Assembly (NCBI GenBank): GCA_027485645.1 | Contig: JAIXQR010000001.1 | Location: 769,588 to 833,587, forward strand | Direction: 5' to 3' | DNA from: a bacterium | GTDB lineage: Bacteria; Armatimonadota; Fimbriimonadia; Fimbriimonadales; Fimbriimonadaceae | Length of the DNA: 64,000 nt | Shown: piece by piece, positions 8,638 to 16,584 of the stretch | Layout: each line of letters starts with the position of its first letter | How positions within the stretch are numbered: position 1 is the first letter of the stretch | Notes under the pieces: model-generated | Told to the model about the DNA's origin: nothing | Database searches by the model: none | Seen by the model: only the letters and a program-made list of their open reading frames with translations | Made by a program: the position numbers and the translations under genes

Positions 8638-9546
8638 ATGGCAAGCGACGCAACAAGTTTAGGGCAAAGTTCGGTCATCACCGAACCTGTGGCGGAGAAA
8701 AAAGCCTCGGTTGATTGGCAGACCATTGTCAAGTCAGAAGCTTTTCCTTGGGTGGTTGTTCTCGCCATTGCGATTTGTGCCCTATTTTCTGGCCTTTTGG
8801 CGGGATTGCCCAGTTTGTGGTTCCGTTCGGAGTCGTACTACTCCCATGGCATCCTGGTTCCGGTGATCGCGGGCTACATGCTTTGGACCCGCTGGCCTGA
8901 ACTCGAGAAAATTGAAAAGAAGCCGGCTTACTTGGCGGCAATCCTTTTGGTTCCGGTGCTTTACATCACCTGGGTTGCGGCTCGTACGAGCATGGCGTTC
9001 ACGCTGTCGTTGCTGTTTATCGCGACGATCGCGCTTGCGACTTGGGCCATTGCGGGCTGGAAAATGCTCGTCGCTTCGATTCCGGCGACTTTGTATTTGC
9101 TCTTCGGACTACCGGTGTGGAACTGGGTCATTGACCGTTTCACTCAGCCGATGCAGGAAATTTCGGCAAAGGTCTCGTTCGAACTCTTGCGAGCGATGGG
9201 CTACCAGATGTACCGGGCGGACAGCGTCACGATCATGCTGGATCAGTTCGAAATGAACGTGGGTGCTCCTTGTAGCGGCCTGCGGTTGATGCTGTCGCTG
9301 ATCGCGCTCATGGTGTTCTTTATGTACATCGCGAAGCTACAGTGGTGGGCAAATGCCTTTTTGGCCGTGTTCATCATTCCGTTCGCCATCCTCATCAATG
9401 GAGTGCGAATCGCGATGATCGGCGTAGTTGGAAATACGTACGGCTACGAGGCTGGGCACCAATTCCACGATTACAGCGGATACATCAGCTTGGTGATCTG
9501 CTTCATCGTCCTACAGAAAGTTTGCCGCGCCTTGGGGTGGAAATAA
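8638..9546 (+). CDS. xrt: Exosortase (XrtA/EpsH family)
   Basis: 302 residues, about eight membrane helices. The exosortase catalytic triad is visible: Cys212 in GAPCSGLRLML, Arg257 in LINGVRIAMIG and His277 in GHQFHDYSGY. Exosortases are inner-membrane cysteine transpeptidases that cleave the PEP-CTERM sorting tail of exported proteins; in many genomes they are encoded inside exopolysaccharide loci, as here. The next gene encodes the EpsI-type partner and overlaps by one base (TAATG). No protein with a PEP-CTERM tail is encoded in this window. N-terminal residues 1-35 are hydrophilic, then the first helix begins at about 37. Confidence 0.92.
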   Translation: MASDATSLGQSSVITEPVAEKKASVDWQTIVKSEAFPWVVVLAIAICALFSGLLAGLPSLWFRSESYYSHGILVPVIAGYMLWTRWPELEKIEKKPAYLAAILLVPVLYITWVAARTSMAFTLSLLFIATIALATWAIAGWKMLVASIPATLYLLFGLPVWNWVIDRFTQPMQEISAKVSFELLRAMGYQMYRADSVTIMLDQFEMNVGAPCSGLRLMLSLIALMVFFMYIAKLQWWANAFLAVFIIPFAILINGVRIAMIGVVGNTYGYEAGHQFHDYSGYISLVICFIVLQKVCRALGWK

Positions 9547-10196
9547 TGAACAAAACCGGATTCATCGTTGTTATCGGATTGATCGGCCTCACGGCGGTTG
9601 CCTCAACTTTGGCTCCGCGTCCGGTTGCAGCCAAGCGAACCGAAGCCTGGCTAGAGGATCAAATCCCGGAGAAGATCGACGGATTTGAGTACGTTCCGAG
9701 CGAGGACAACCCGAAGCAGAGCTACAAGATGGACAAGATGGTGTACGACACCCTGAATCCATCGGGCATCGTTTCCCGCGTGTACTCGAAGGGTGGCGAG
9801 CAGTATGACGTCGTCCTAGTTAACAGCGACAACAGCGACAGCTTCCACGACCCACGCGTCTGCTTCCAGTCTCAAGGTTCAGAACTTATCAACGAGCGTG
9901 GAGTGTCGGTGACCACAAGTACCGGCGAGAAAATACCGGTCTCGTTTGTGGAGACCAAGATGAACGGCGAGTCACGGCTCGCGGCGTACACCTACAAGGG
10001 GCCAGCGGGCTACAACCCTGCGCCACTTCGACTGCTCTTCGACATCTTCAAGGCCGAACTTTCGACCGGGAAAGTTCAGGAAGGGACGTTTTATCGCATC
10101 ATCGCGCTGAGCCCAAGCACGGACGAGGAGCAGATGAAAAAATTCACCGCTTCCTTGTTGGAAGCGGTGAATAAGCAGAGCAAAGGGATTCTGTAA
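9546..10196 (+). CDS. EpsI-type exosortase-associated protein (DUF3485)
   Basis: 216 residues: a short N-terminal membrane anchor or signal (IVVIGLIGLTAVASTLA), then a soluble periplasmic domain with NSDNSDSFHDPRVCFQSQG. The H-D-P-R-x-C stretch matches the conserved H-x-P-x-x-C region of EpsI/DUF3485 proteins, which are encoded beside or fused to exosortases. Its biochemical function is not established. The start is the ATG at 9546 that overlaps the exosortase TAA; an upstream extension of the frame lies entirely inside the exosortase gene and is spurious. It ends 4 bases before the convergent UDP-glucose dehydrogenase gene. Confidence 0.87.
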   Translation: MNKTGFIVVIGLIGLTAVASTLAPRPVAAKRTEAWLEDQIPEKIDGFEYVPSEDNPKQSYKMDKMVYDTLNPSGIVSRVYSKGGEQYDVVLVNSDNSDSFHDPRVCFQSQGSELINERGVSVTTSTGEKIPVSFVETKMNGESRLAAYTYKGPAGYNPAPLRLLFDIFKAELSTGKVQEGTFYRIIALSPSTDEEQMKKFTASLLEAVNKQSKGIL

Positions 10197-10200
10197 GCGC

Positions 10201-11493
10201 TTAGCGGCTTCCGATTGTGTAGTAATCGAATCCGGCTCGCTCGGCAGTTTCTCGCTTGTAAACGCGTCGGCCATCGAAGAGGACGCGCGTCTTCATCTTG
10301 CTGCCCAGTCGGTTGAGGTCAAGCTGTCGGAACTCGTTCCATTCGGTGACGAGCACCAGAGCATCGGCATCTTCGGAGACGTCGTAAACGCCGTCCTTGT
10401 ATTCGATGTTCGGGAAGACTCGCTTGAAGTTCTCCGCTGCGATTGGGTCGTAAGCGGAGACGATTCCGCCGGCCTTCACGATCTCTTCGACGATGATGAG
10501 GGACTTGGCGTCTCGAATGTCGTCGGTGTTCGGCTTGAAGGCGAGGCCCATGATTCCGATTCGCTTTCCGGCAAGTCCGCCAAGTCGCTTCTCAATGCGG
10601 CGAACGAAGTTCAGGGTCTGGTCATCGTTGATGTCGATGACGTTCTGCATGAGGTCAAAGTCGTAGCCGTAACGCTTCGCGGTAGAGAGCATTCCGAGAA
10701 CGTCTTTCGGGAAGCACGAGCCGCCCCAGCCGAGTCCAGCGGAGAGGAACTGCGATCCAATTCGCTTGTCCATGCCCATTCCCTTAGAAACATCGGCGAC
10801 GTTCGCATCAGCGAGTTCGCAGATTCGGCTGATCGCGTTGATGAAGCTGATCTTCATCGCAAGGAACGAGTTGCTGGCGTACTTGATGAGCTCGGCGGAG
10901 TTCAGGTCGGTGATGACCATCGGCGCCTCAAGGGTCGCGTAGAGCTCAACCAGTCGCATGGCGGCTTCCTTCTTCTTGGCACCGATGACGATTCGGTCTG
11001 GGTGCAGCGTATCGTGAATCGCCGAACCTTCTCGAAGGAATTCCGGGTTCGAAACGACATCAAAGAGGTGGGCAGGAACGCCTTGCTCCAGAATGATCTG
11101 CTCGACGAGTTCGCCGGAGCCAACGGGCACGGTGGACTTGTTGACAACCACGGTCTGGTGGGTGATGGCTTGGCCAATGCTCTTTGCAACCGCGCGAACG
11201 GCGGTTAGGTCTGGAGTGCCGTCGTCGCCAGGAGGGGTGCCAACCGCGATGAAAATGACTTCGCTCTTGCTCGCGGCATCCGCGATCGAGTTGGATACGG
11301 TCAAGAACCCTTCGTGGATTCCTTTTCGCATGAGCTCTTCGAGGCCAGGTTCGTAAATTGGCGATTCGCCTCGTTGGATGCTGTCCAGTTTCGACTGGTC
11401 GTTATCCACGCAGATGACATCGTTGCCTAGCTCTGCTAGCACAACCCCGGTTACTAGGCCAACGTATCCCGTTCCAATAACTGCAACTTTCAT
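10201..11493 (-). CDS. ugd: UDP-glucose 6-dehydrogenase
   Basis: 430 residues. The N-terminal Rossmann fold starts at residue 1 (MKVAVIGTGYVGLVTGVVLA), the catalytic Cys lies in LSAGLGWGGSCFPKDV, and the C-terminal UDP-binding domain has LAFKPNTDDIRDAKS. It oxidises UDP-glucose to UDP-glucuronate with two NAD+. The ATG at 11493 is preceded by a GGGAGAGGAAG ribosome-binding site; a longer frame upstream has no family similarity. UDP-glucuronate is the substrate of both enzymes encoded divergently next door, so this gene supplies the UDP-xylose/UDP-galacturonate branch of the EPS pathway. Confidence 0.95.
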   Translation of the reverse strand: MKVAVIGTGYVGLVTGVVLAELGNDVICVDNDQSKLDSIQRGESPIYEPGLEELMRKGIHEGFLTVSNSIADAASKSEVIFIAVGTPPGDDGTPDLTAVRAVAKSIGQAITHQTVVVNKSTVPVGSGELVEQIILEQGVPAHLFDVVSNPEFLREGSAIHDTLHPDRIVIGAKKKEAAMRLVELYATLEAPMVITDLNSAELIKYASNSFLAMKISFINAISRICELADANVADVSKGMGMDKRIGSQFLSAGLGWGGSCFPKDVLGMLSTAKRYGYDFDLMQNVIDINDDQTLNFVRRIEKRLGGLAGKRIGIMGLAFKPNTDDIRDAKSLIIVEEIVKAGGIVSAYDPIAAENFKRVFPNIEYKDGVYDVSEDADALVLVTEWNEFRQLDLNRLGSKMKTRVLFDGRRVYKRETAERAGFDYYTIGSR

Positions 11494-11591
11494 CTTCCTC
11501 TCCCAAGTGTTCCGACCAGCAACATCCGCCGAGCCGACGGACGGATTCTGACACAAGCCCTGTAAAGATGACTTTAAGGTCTGCTCTGGGC

Positions 11592-11597
11592 TAATCT
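11592..11597 (+). promoter_or_regulatory. Candidate -10 element before the UXS gene
   Basis: TAATCT lies 10 bases before the ATG at 11608 in the 114-base divergent gap 11494..11607. No Shine-Dalgarno sequence is visible between it and the start, so the transcript may have a leader of only a few bases. It belongs to a set of similar elements seen before several lead genes in this window. Confidence 0.35.
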
Positions 11598-11607
11598 ATG
11601 AGAACCG

Positions 11608-12540
11608 ATGCACGCCGTAATTACAGGTGGAGCGGGATTCTTGGGGTCGCATTTGGCCGATGCCCTGATCGCGCGGGATTTCAAAGTTACGGTCATCGAT
11701 AATTTGATCACCGGACAGTTGCGGAACCTTTCTCATCTGGAAGGCAACCCGAACCTAACGTTCATTCAGCACGATGTCGCCGATGCGTTTGATGTTGAGG
11801 GCGCGGTCGATTTCATCTTCCACTTTGCGAGCCCTGCCAGTCCGGCCGAATTCAAGCGTATTCCGGTTGAAGTGCTGCGTTGCGGATCTTTTGCCACTCA
11901 CCACGGGTTAGACCTGGCCGAGCGAAAAGGGGCAACGTTCTTCTTGGCTTCAACGAGCGAAGTTTACGGAGATCCGATTGTTCACCCGCAGCCCGAAACC
12001 TATTGGGGCAACGTGAACTCTGTGGGGCCGCGAGCCTGCTACGACGAAGGGAAGCGCTATGCCGAGGCGGCAACCGTCACCTACCGCGATTATCGCGGCG
12101 TTCAAGTTCGGATCGCTCGATTCTTTAACACGTACGGCCCGAGAATGCGGATGGATGACGGGCGCGTGGTTCCGAACTTTATTCGCCAAGCCCTGATGGG
12201 AGAACCGCTGACGATCTACGGCGAGGGGCACCAAACGCGATCGTTCGGTTACTACGAGGACATCCTCGATGGCGTGGTTCGACTTGCTCTGAGCGACTAT
12301 CAAGACCCGGTCAACTTTGGCACTCACCAAGAGATGACGATGCTTCAGTTTGCCGAAGCCGTGTCCGAAGCGGTCGGCATTCCTTGCCGAACCGTGCACT
12401 ACCCGGCGGCCGAAGATGATCCAAAGCAGCGCCACCCAGACATCCAGCGCGCCTACGAAGTCTTGGGCTGGCAACCAACAACAAGCTTGATGGAAGGTCT
12501 CCGAAAGACCGTTGAGTATTACCGAGCTGAGCTCAAGTGA
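11608..12540 (+). CDS. uxs: UDP-glucuronate decarboxylase (UDP-xylose synthase)
   Basis: 310-residue short-chain dehydrogenase of the extended type: TGGAGFLGSHL NAD-binding loop, STSEVYGDP, the catalytic YDEGKR (Y-x-x-x-K), and the UXS-typical context HPQPETYWGNVN. It converts UDP-glucuronate to UDP-xylose through a 4-keto intermediate. Length and motifs match soluble bacterial and plant UXS. It is followed by the UDP-glucuronate 4-epimerase gene and faces UDP-glucose dehydrogenase, giving a complete local route from UDP-glucose to UDP-xylose and UDP-galacturonate. Confidence 0.9.
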   Translation: MHAVITGGAGFLGSHLADALIARDFKVTVIDNLITGQLRNLSHLEGNPNLTFIQHDVADAFDVEGAVDFIFHFASPASPAEFKRIPVEVLRCGSFATHHGLDLAERKGATFFLASTSEVYGDPIVHPQPETYWGNVNSVGPRACYDEGKRYAEAATVTYRDYRGVQVRIARFFNTYGPRMRMDDGRVVPNFIRQALMGEPLTIYGEGHQTRSFGYYEDILDGVVRLALSDYQDPVNFGTHQEMTMLQFAEAVSEAVGIPCRTVHYPAAEDDPKQRHPDIQRAYEVLGWQPTTSLMEGLRKTVEYYRAELK

Positions 12541-12557
12541 GCGAAGAAAGAGCAACC

Positions 12558-13565
12558 ATGGACACTATTCTTGTTACCGGAGCCGCGGGCTTCATTGGAT
12601 TCCACACGAGCTTGGAGCTTCTTCGGCGCGGCTATCGCGTGGTCGGACTCGACAACGTAAACGACTACTACGAAGTCCAACTCAAGCGGGACCGATTGGC
12701 TCAGCTGGCCGGCGAGGCGAACTTCACGTTTATTGAAGGGGACTTCGCGAACAACGAAACGGTGCTCGATACGTTCAAAGCAAATGAATTTCGGTATGTC
12801 ATTCACTTGGGCGCGCAAGCAGGAGTTCGCTACTCGCTCGAGAATCCTGGCGCGTACATACAGAGCAACCTTGTCGGGTTCGGCAATATGCTCGAAGCCT
12901 GCCGCCACAACAAGGTTGAGCATCTGGTTTATGCATCTTCAAGCTCGGTGTATGGCCTGAACGGCAAGATGCCGTTTGCAGAGACTGACGGCGTCAACCA
13001 CCCGGTCAGCATGTACGCGGCGACTAAGAAGAGCAACGAGCTCCTCGCCCACAGCTACAGCCACCTATTCCGACTGCCAACCACCGGCTTGCGATTCTTT
13101 ACGGTCTACGGTCCTTGGGGACGTCCAGATATGGCCCCAATGCTCTTTGCCAAGGCCATTTCGAACGGTGACCCGATCAAGGTGTTCAACTTTGGAAAGA
13201 TGAAACGCGACTTCACTTTTGTCGACGACATCGTGAAGGGAGTCGTGGATTCCTGTTTCGCGGTTCCGACTCCTGATGAAACGTGGACGAACCTTGACCC
13301 GGCGCCGGATACATCTTCCGCGCCGTACCGAATCTTCAACATCGGCAACAGCGAGCCGGTTGAGCTTCTGTACTTCATTGAATGCATGGAGAAGGCCTTT
13401 GGCAAAGAAGTCGAAAAGATCATGTTGCCGATGCAGCCAGGGGATGTTGTAGCGACGTTTGCCGATATGTCAAAGCTGGAAACGGCCATCGGATTCCGCC
13501 CGTCTACTTCGATTGAGGATGGGGTGGCGAAGTTTGCGGAATGGTACAAAGGCTACTATCGTTAG
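12558..13565 (+). CDS. UDP-glucuronate 4-epimerase family protein
   Basis: 335 residues. TGAAGFIGFHTSLELLRRGYRVVGLDNVNDYYEVQLKRDR is the characteristic N terminus of CapI/LspL-type UDP-glucuronate 4-epimerases; catalytic YAATKKSNE and RFFTVYGPWGRPDMA follow. It would make UDP-galacturonate for polysaccharide or LPS. I chose the ATG at 12558; a GTG seven codons earlier (12537) would overlap the UXS stop but gives a non-family extension. The next gene begins before this one ends. Confidence 0.88.
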   Translation: MDTILVTGAAGFIGFHTSLELLRRGYRVVGLDNVNDYYEVQLKRDRLAQLAGEANFTFIEGDFANNETVLDTFKANEFRYVIHLGAQAGVRYSLENPGAYIQSNLVGFGNMLEACRHNKVEHLVYASSSSVYGLNGKMPFAETDGVNHPVSMYAATKKSNELLAHSYSHLFRLPTTGLRFFTVYGPWGRPDMAPMLFAKAISNGDPIKVFNFGKMKRDFTFVDDIVKGVVDSCFAVPTPDETWTNLDPAPDTSSAPYRIFNIGNSEPVELLYFIECMEKAFGKEVEKIMLPMQPGDVVATFADMSKLETAIGFRPSTSIEDGVAKFAEWYKGYYR

Positions 13566-14631
13566 TGTGATTCTTCCGACGCTGCTCTTGGCGATCGGCT
13601 GCGCAGATCGTCGCACCCCGGTGACTTATTCGATGCCGAGTGTCGAGGCATCGCGGGTACTGGTAGTTGTCAATAGCCGAAGTGAGCTCAGTCTCGAAAT
13701 CGGGAACTACTACCTCGCCAAGCGAGGCATCCCGGCAAGCAACCTTTGCACGATCTCGGTATCGCCGACCGAAGAGGTTGTTGTTGCGAGCTACAAGCAA
13801 GATATTGAGAATCCGATTCGTCAGAAACTGGTCGGGCTTAACCGTCCTATAGACTACATTGTCTTTACGAAAGGCGTCCCTTTTCGAATGAACAACAAGG
13901 GGCTCTCGATCGATGCGGCAATCGCTTCGATGGACATCAAGGACGACGGGAGTGCCGCCAAAGATCCGAACGCCGGCGCGCTGCCAAATCCGTACTACGG
14001 TAAGTCGGAGCCGTTTTCGCACGAGAAGTACGGGATGTACTTGGTCACTCGGCTAGATGGATATACGATTGATGACGTCAAGAAGCTGATCGAACAATCG
14101 ATTAAGGCGTACAAGGTCGACGGAACCTTCCTTATTGACGAAGCTGATGATCGTAAAACGGGAGACTACGGCAAGTTCCAAGAAACGTTTGTCGAAGGAG
14201 TCGTGAAACTTCGGAACAAGAAACTCCAAGTCATCCACGATCAAGAGCGGGAGTTCGCCTCACCGACCGACACTTTGATTGGCTACGCAAGCTGGGGCTC
14301 AAACGACCGCCAATACCGGCCAGAGCTGTACCGTAAACTCAAATTTGCTCCGGGTGCGATTGCAGAGACCTTCGTGTCAACCTCGGCCCGCACGTTCAAG
14401 CCGACTAGCGGAGGGCAAAGTCTGATCGCCGATCTGATTCATCAGGGGGTAACCGGAGTGAAAGGTTACTGCAGTGAGCCGTATCTGTTTGCGATGGCTA
14501 ATCCATCGATCCTGTTTGATCGGTACACGGATGGCTTCAATCTTGCCGAGAGCTTCTACATGGCGTCGCCCGTTATCAAGTGGAAAGACATTATCATTGG
14601 CGACCCGATTTGTCGCCCATTTAAGAAGTGA
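13519..14631 (+). CDS. TIGR03790-family secreted lipoprotein
   Basis: 370 residues. From the ATG at 13519 the protein has a charged start (MGWRSLRNGTK), a hydrophobic stretch and a lipobox-like LAIGC with Cys at residue 28, so it is probably an outer-membrane or periplasmic lipoprotein. The body has RVLVVVNSRSELSLEIGNYYLAKRGIP, IDYIVFTKGVPFRM and a later GVTGVKGYCSEPYLFAMANP, the layout of the TIGR03790 family, whose function is unknown. The start lies 47 bases inside the epimerase gene; a GTG at 13567 would leave an uncharged, very short signal, so the earlier start is preferred but not certain. It ends in a GTGA overlap with gmhB. Confidence 0.75.
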   Translation: MGWRSLRNGTKATIVSVILPTLLLAIGCADRRTPVTYSMPSVEASRVLVVVNSRSELSLEIGNYYLAKRGIPASNLCTISVSPTEEVVVASYKQDIENPIRQKLVGLNRPIDYIVFTKGVPFRMNNKGLSIDAAIASMDIKDDGSAAKDPNAGALPNPYYGKSEPFSHEKYGMYLVTRLDGYTIDDVKKLIEQSIKAYKVDGTFLIDEADDRKTGDYGKFQETFVEGVVKLRNKKLQVIHDQEREFASPTDTLIGYASWGSNDRQYRPELYRKLKFAPGAIAETFVSTSARTFKPTSGGQSLIADLIHQGVTGVKGYCSEPYLFAMANPSILFDRYTDGFNLAESFYMASPVIKWKDIIIGDPICRPFKK

Positions 14632-15113
14632 GAAAAGCGGCATTCCTTGATCGTGACGGCGTGATTAACGTCGATACTGGCTATCTTTCTAAGATCGAGG
14701 ATCTCCAGTGGACTCCCGGAGCGATAGAAGCCATTCACCGGTTGAAAGCAATGGACTACCTGGTGATCGTGGTGACGAACCAGTCCGGAATCGCGCGCGG
14801 TTACTACACCGAGCAGGAGTTCCGAGAACTGACTATAGCCATGTTCGAATCAGTGCCAATTGACGCCGTGCTTTTCTGCCCACACCATGCGGACCTAACC
14901 GGGCCATGCGACTGTCGGAAGCCAGAACCCGGAATGTTGTTACACGCAGCAAAGATCTTCGCCGTTGACTTAGCGGCTTCGTTTTTTGTAGGCGATCAGC
15001 CGAGCGATTTAGAAGCAGGTGCGCGCGCCAAGGTTGAAACGTGGCGGTTCGAAGGCGGCCGACTCGATCAGTTTATAGAAGATCGCCTAAGTACTTTCCG
15101 TAGTACTGCTTAA
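14628..15113 (+). CDS. gmhB: D-glycero-D-manno-heptose 1,7-bisphosphate 7-phosphatase
   Basis: 161-residue HAD-superfamily phosphatase: FLDRDGVIN (nucleophile and acid/base Asp), VVTNQSGIARG, a zinc-binding C-P-H-H...C-D-C loop and RKPEPGM, then FVGDQPSDLEAG. The zinc loop separates GmhB from ordinary HAD phosphatases. It removes the 7-phosphate in ADP- or GDP-heptose synthesis for LPS or S-layer glycans. The start is a GTG overlapping the upstream stop (GTGA). Its partner gmhA is 1.5 kb away; the heptose kinase/nucleotidyltransferase is not in the window. Its last 41 bases overlap the convergent dehydratase gene. Confidence 0.88.
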   Translation: MRKAAFLDRDGVINVDTGYLSKIEDLQWTPGAIEAIHRLKAMDYLVIVVTNQSGIARGYYTEQEFRELTIAMFESVPIDAVLFCPHHADLTGPCDCRKPEPGMLLHAAKIFAVDLAASFFVGDQPSDLEAGARAKVETWRFEGGRLDQFIEDRLSTFRSTA

Positions 15114-16101
15114 CAAAGGCTTGGTATTGTTGGTCCTCGACAATCGGTCCCCACCAGCTTTGGTTTTCTCGATACCACTGAATTGTGCTCCGCAGGGAAG
15201 CGATGAAGTCCTTCTGTGGTTTCCATCCGAGAGCCTGAAGCTTGTCCGTGGTCATGCTGTAGCGAGCATCGTGTGCGCCCTTGCGAGGGTCTTCGATGTT
15301 GATCACCAAGTCGCGATCGCGCCCGGTTTCCTGCAGAAGAACTTCGAGGATCTCAAGGTTGGTGCGCTCGTTGATGTCACCGATGTTGTAAGCCTCACCG
15401 ACAAGGCCTTGTTCCAACACGTGGAGCACTCCAGCAGCATGATCCTCCGCGTGGATCCACTCACGGACCTGACTGCCGTCGCCGTATAAGGGAACGTGTT
15501 TGCCCTGAATCAGTCGGCTCGCAAAAAACGGGATCAGCTTTTCGGGGTACTGGAACGGACCGAAAGTGTTTCCGCCTCGGGTCACGATGACCGGGGTTTT
15601 GTACGCCTTGTAGTGGGCGCGGCACTGAAGGTCACCGGCAGCTTTGCTCGCGCTGTATGGCGTGTTTGGCGCAATGGGCGTTTCCTCCGTGAAATGCCCT
15701 TCGGCGATGGTTCCATAAACTTCATCCGTTGAAACCTGAACAAATCGTTCCAGCTGGTTCTCTCGCACGACGTTCAGAAGGTTCTCAACGCCCATCGCGT
15801 TTGACACGAGGAACGATGCGCCGACCACGAGGGAGCGATCGTTGTGACTCTCGGCCGCAAAGTTGACGAGCTGGCTAATTTGGTTCTGCTGGACGATTTC
15901 CGTAACTCGGGCATGGTCCTCAATTCGCCCATGGTGGAAGGTCACCGCGCCATCGGCGAGGAAGTCCTCCATCGTGGAGTGGTTGCCAGAGTAGGTCAGG
16001 GCGTCGAGAACATGCACCGTCCAATCCGGCCGCGTGCGCCTGACCAAGCGGACAAAGTGGGAGCCAATAAAGCCGGCTGCGCCGGTAACAAGGAGATTCA
16101 A
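15073..16101 (-). CDS. rfbB: dTDP-glucose 4,6-dehydratase
   Basis: 342 residues: VTGAAGFIGSHFVRLV, VLDALTYSG, VSTDEVYGTI and the catalytic NTPYSASKAAGD (Tyr/Lys with the upstream Thr-Asp-Glu) are those of RmlB/RfbB. It makes dTDP-4-keto-6-deoxyglucose, precursor of rhamnose and related deoxysugars. Its ATG overlaps the stop of the RmlC-like epimerase as ATGA, so the two are co-translated. RmlA and RmlD are not in the window. The 3' end crosses 41 bases of gmhB on the opposite strand. Confidence 0.92.
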   Translation of the reverse strand: MNLLVTGAAGFIGSHFVRLVRRTRPDWTVHVLDALTYSGNHSTMEDFLADGAVTFHHGRIEDHARVTEIVQQNQISQLVNFAAESHNDRSLVVGASFLVSNAMGVENLLNVVRENQLERFVQVSTDEVYGTIAEGHFTEETPIAPNTPYSASKAAGDLQCRAHYKAYKTPVIVTRGGNTFGPFQYPEKLIPFFASRLIQGKHVPLYGDGSQVREWIHAEDHAAGVLHVLEQGLVGEAYNIGDINERTNLEILEVLLQETGRDRDLVINIEDPRKGAHDARYSMTTDKLQALGWKPQKDFIASLRSTIQWYRENQSWWGPIVEDQQYQAFVKQYYGKYLGDLL

Positions 16102-16544
16102 AGCTTGAACCTCGAGTTCGGATCGTTCTCGTGGCGGATTTCATCCACCTCTTCCTTTCGATCCCAACCCGCGTACAGCCTGTCTGGCACGTTAACGACC
16201 ATCGCGTCCTGGTCTCCAACGTTTCGGTATGCGTGAACCACCCCCGGCGGAACGGTGACAAAGGTTGGATTCTCGCGTCCGACGTGCAGAACTTCGTACT
16301 GCTCTGGTTCCCCTTCGCGATTTTCCCAAAGGTGAAGTTCGTAGGCGCCGTCAAAAAAGAGAAATCCGTCGGTTTGATCGTGGTGCTCGTGCGGGCCGCG
16401 GGCAACGCCGGGCTTCGTAACGCTCAGATAGCCCATCGCCGGGGAAAAACCTTCTGGCAAGCTATCGACGCGGAAAAGTTCAACGAGCCAACCCCGCGCA
16501 TCCTCGTATCGAGGGACCGATTTCACGACTACACCTTTCATCAT
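16098..16544 (-). CDS. dTDP-4-dehydrorhamnose 3,5-epimerase-like cupin
   Basis: 148 residues, single cupin domain: EDARGWLVELFRVD, GPHEHHDQTDGFLFF and VTVPPGVVHAYRNVG resemble RmlC-family proteins, with His residues in the H-E-H-H stretch and in VVHAYRN. Full RmlC is about 180 residues; this shorter form could instead be a sugar-ketoisomerase (WxcM/FdtA type) or a non-catalytic sugar-binding cupin. Coupling to rfbB shows that its substrate is probably dTDP-4-keto-6-deoxyglucose. The divergent gap to gmhA is about 40 bases. Confidence 0.75.
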   Translation of the reverse strand: MMKGVVVKSVPRYEDARGWLVELFRVDSLPEGFSPAMGYLSVTKPGVARGPHEHHDQTDGFLFFDGAYELHLWENREGEPEQYEVLHVGRENPTFVTVPPGVVHAYRNVGDQDAMVVNVPDRLYAGWDRKEEVDEIRHENDPNSRFKL

Positions 16545-16571
16545 TGCGGCGGGAAAAGGGTACCCCTCGGT

Positions 16572-16577
16572 TAGACT
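16572..16577 (+). promoter_or_regulatory. Candidate -10 element (TAGACT) before gmhA
   Basis: TAGACT ends 7 bases before the ATG at 16585. With the usual 6-7 base distance from -10 to transcript start, the mRNA would begin at or within a base or two of the start codon, so gmhA may be leaderless. No Shine-Dalgarno sequence is visible. Confidence 0.4.
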
Positions 16578-16584
16578 ATGGGTG

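Noticed and set aside
9342..9545. N-terminal extension of the EpsI-type gene
   Set aside because: The extension lies wholly inside the exosortase gene in another frame; the TAATG junction at 9546 gives the natural signal peptide.
12537..12557. GTG at 12537 as start of the UDP-glucuronate 4-epimerase
   Set aside because: It adds MSEERAT, absent from the family; the ATG at 12558 gives the usual N terminus. It remains possible.
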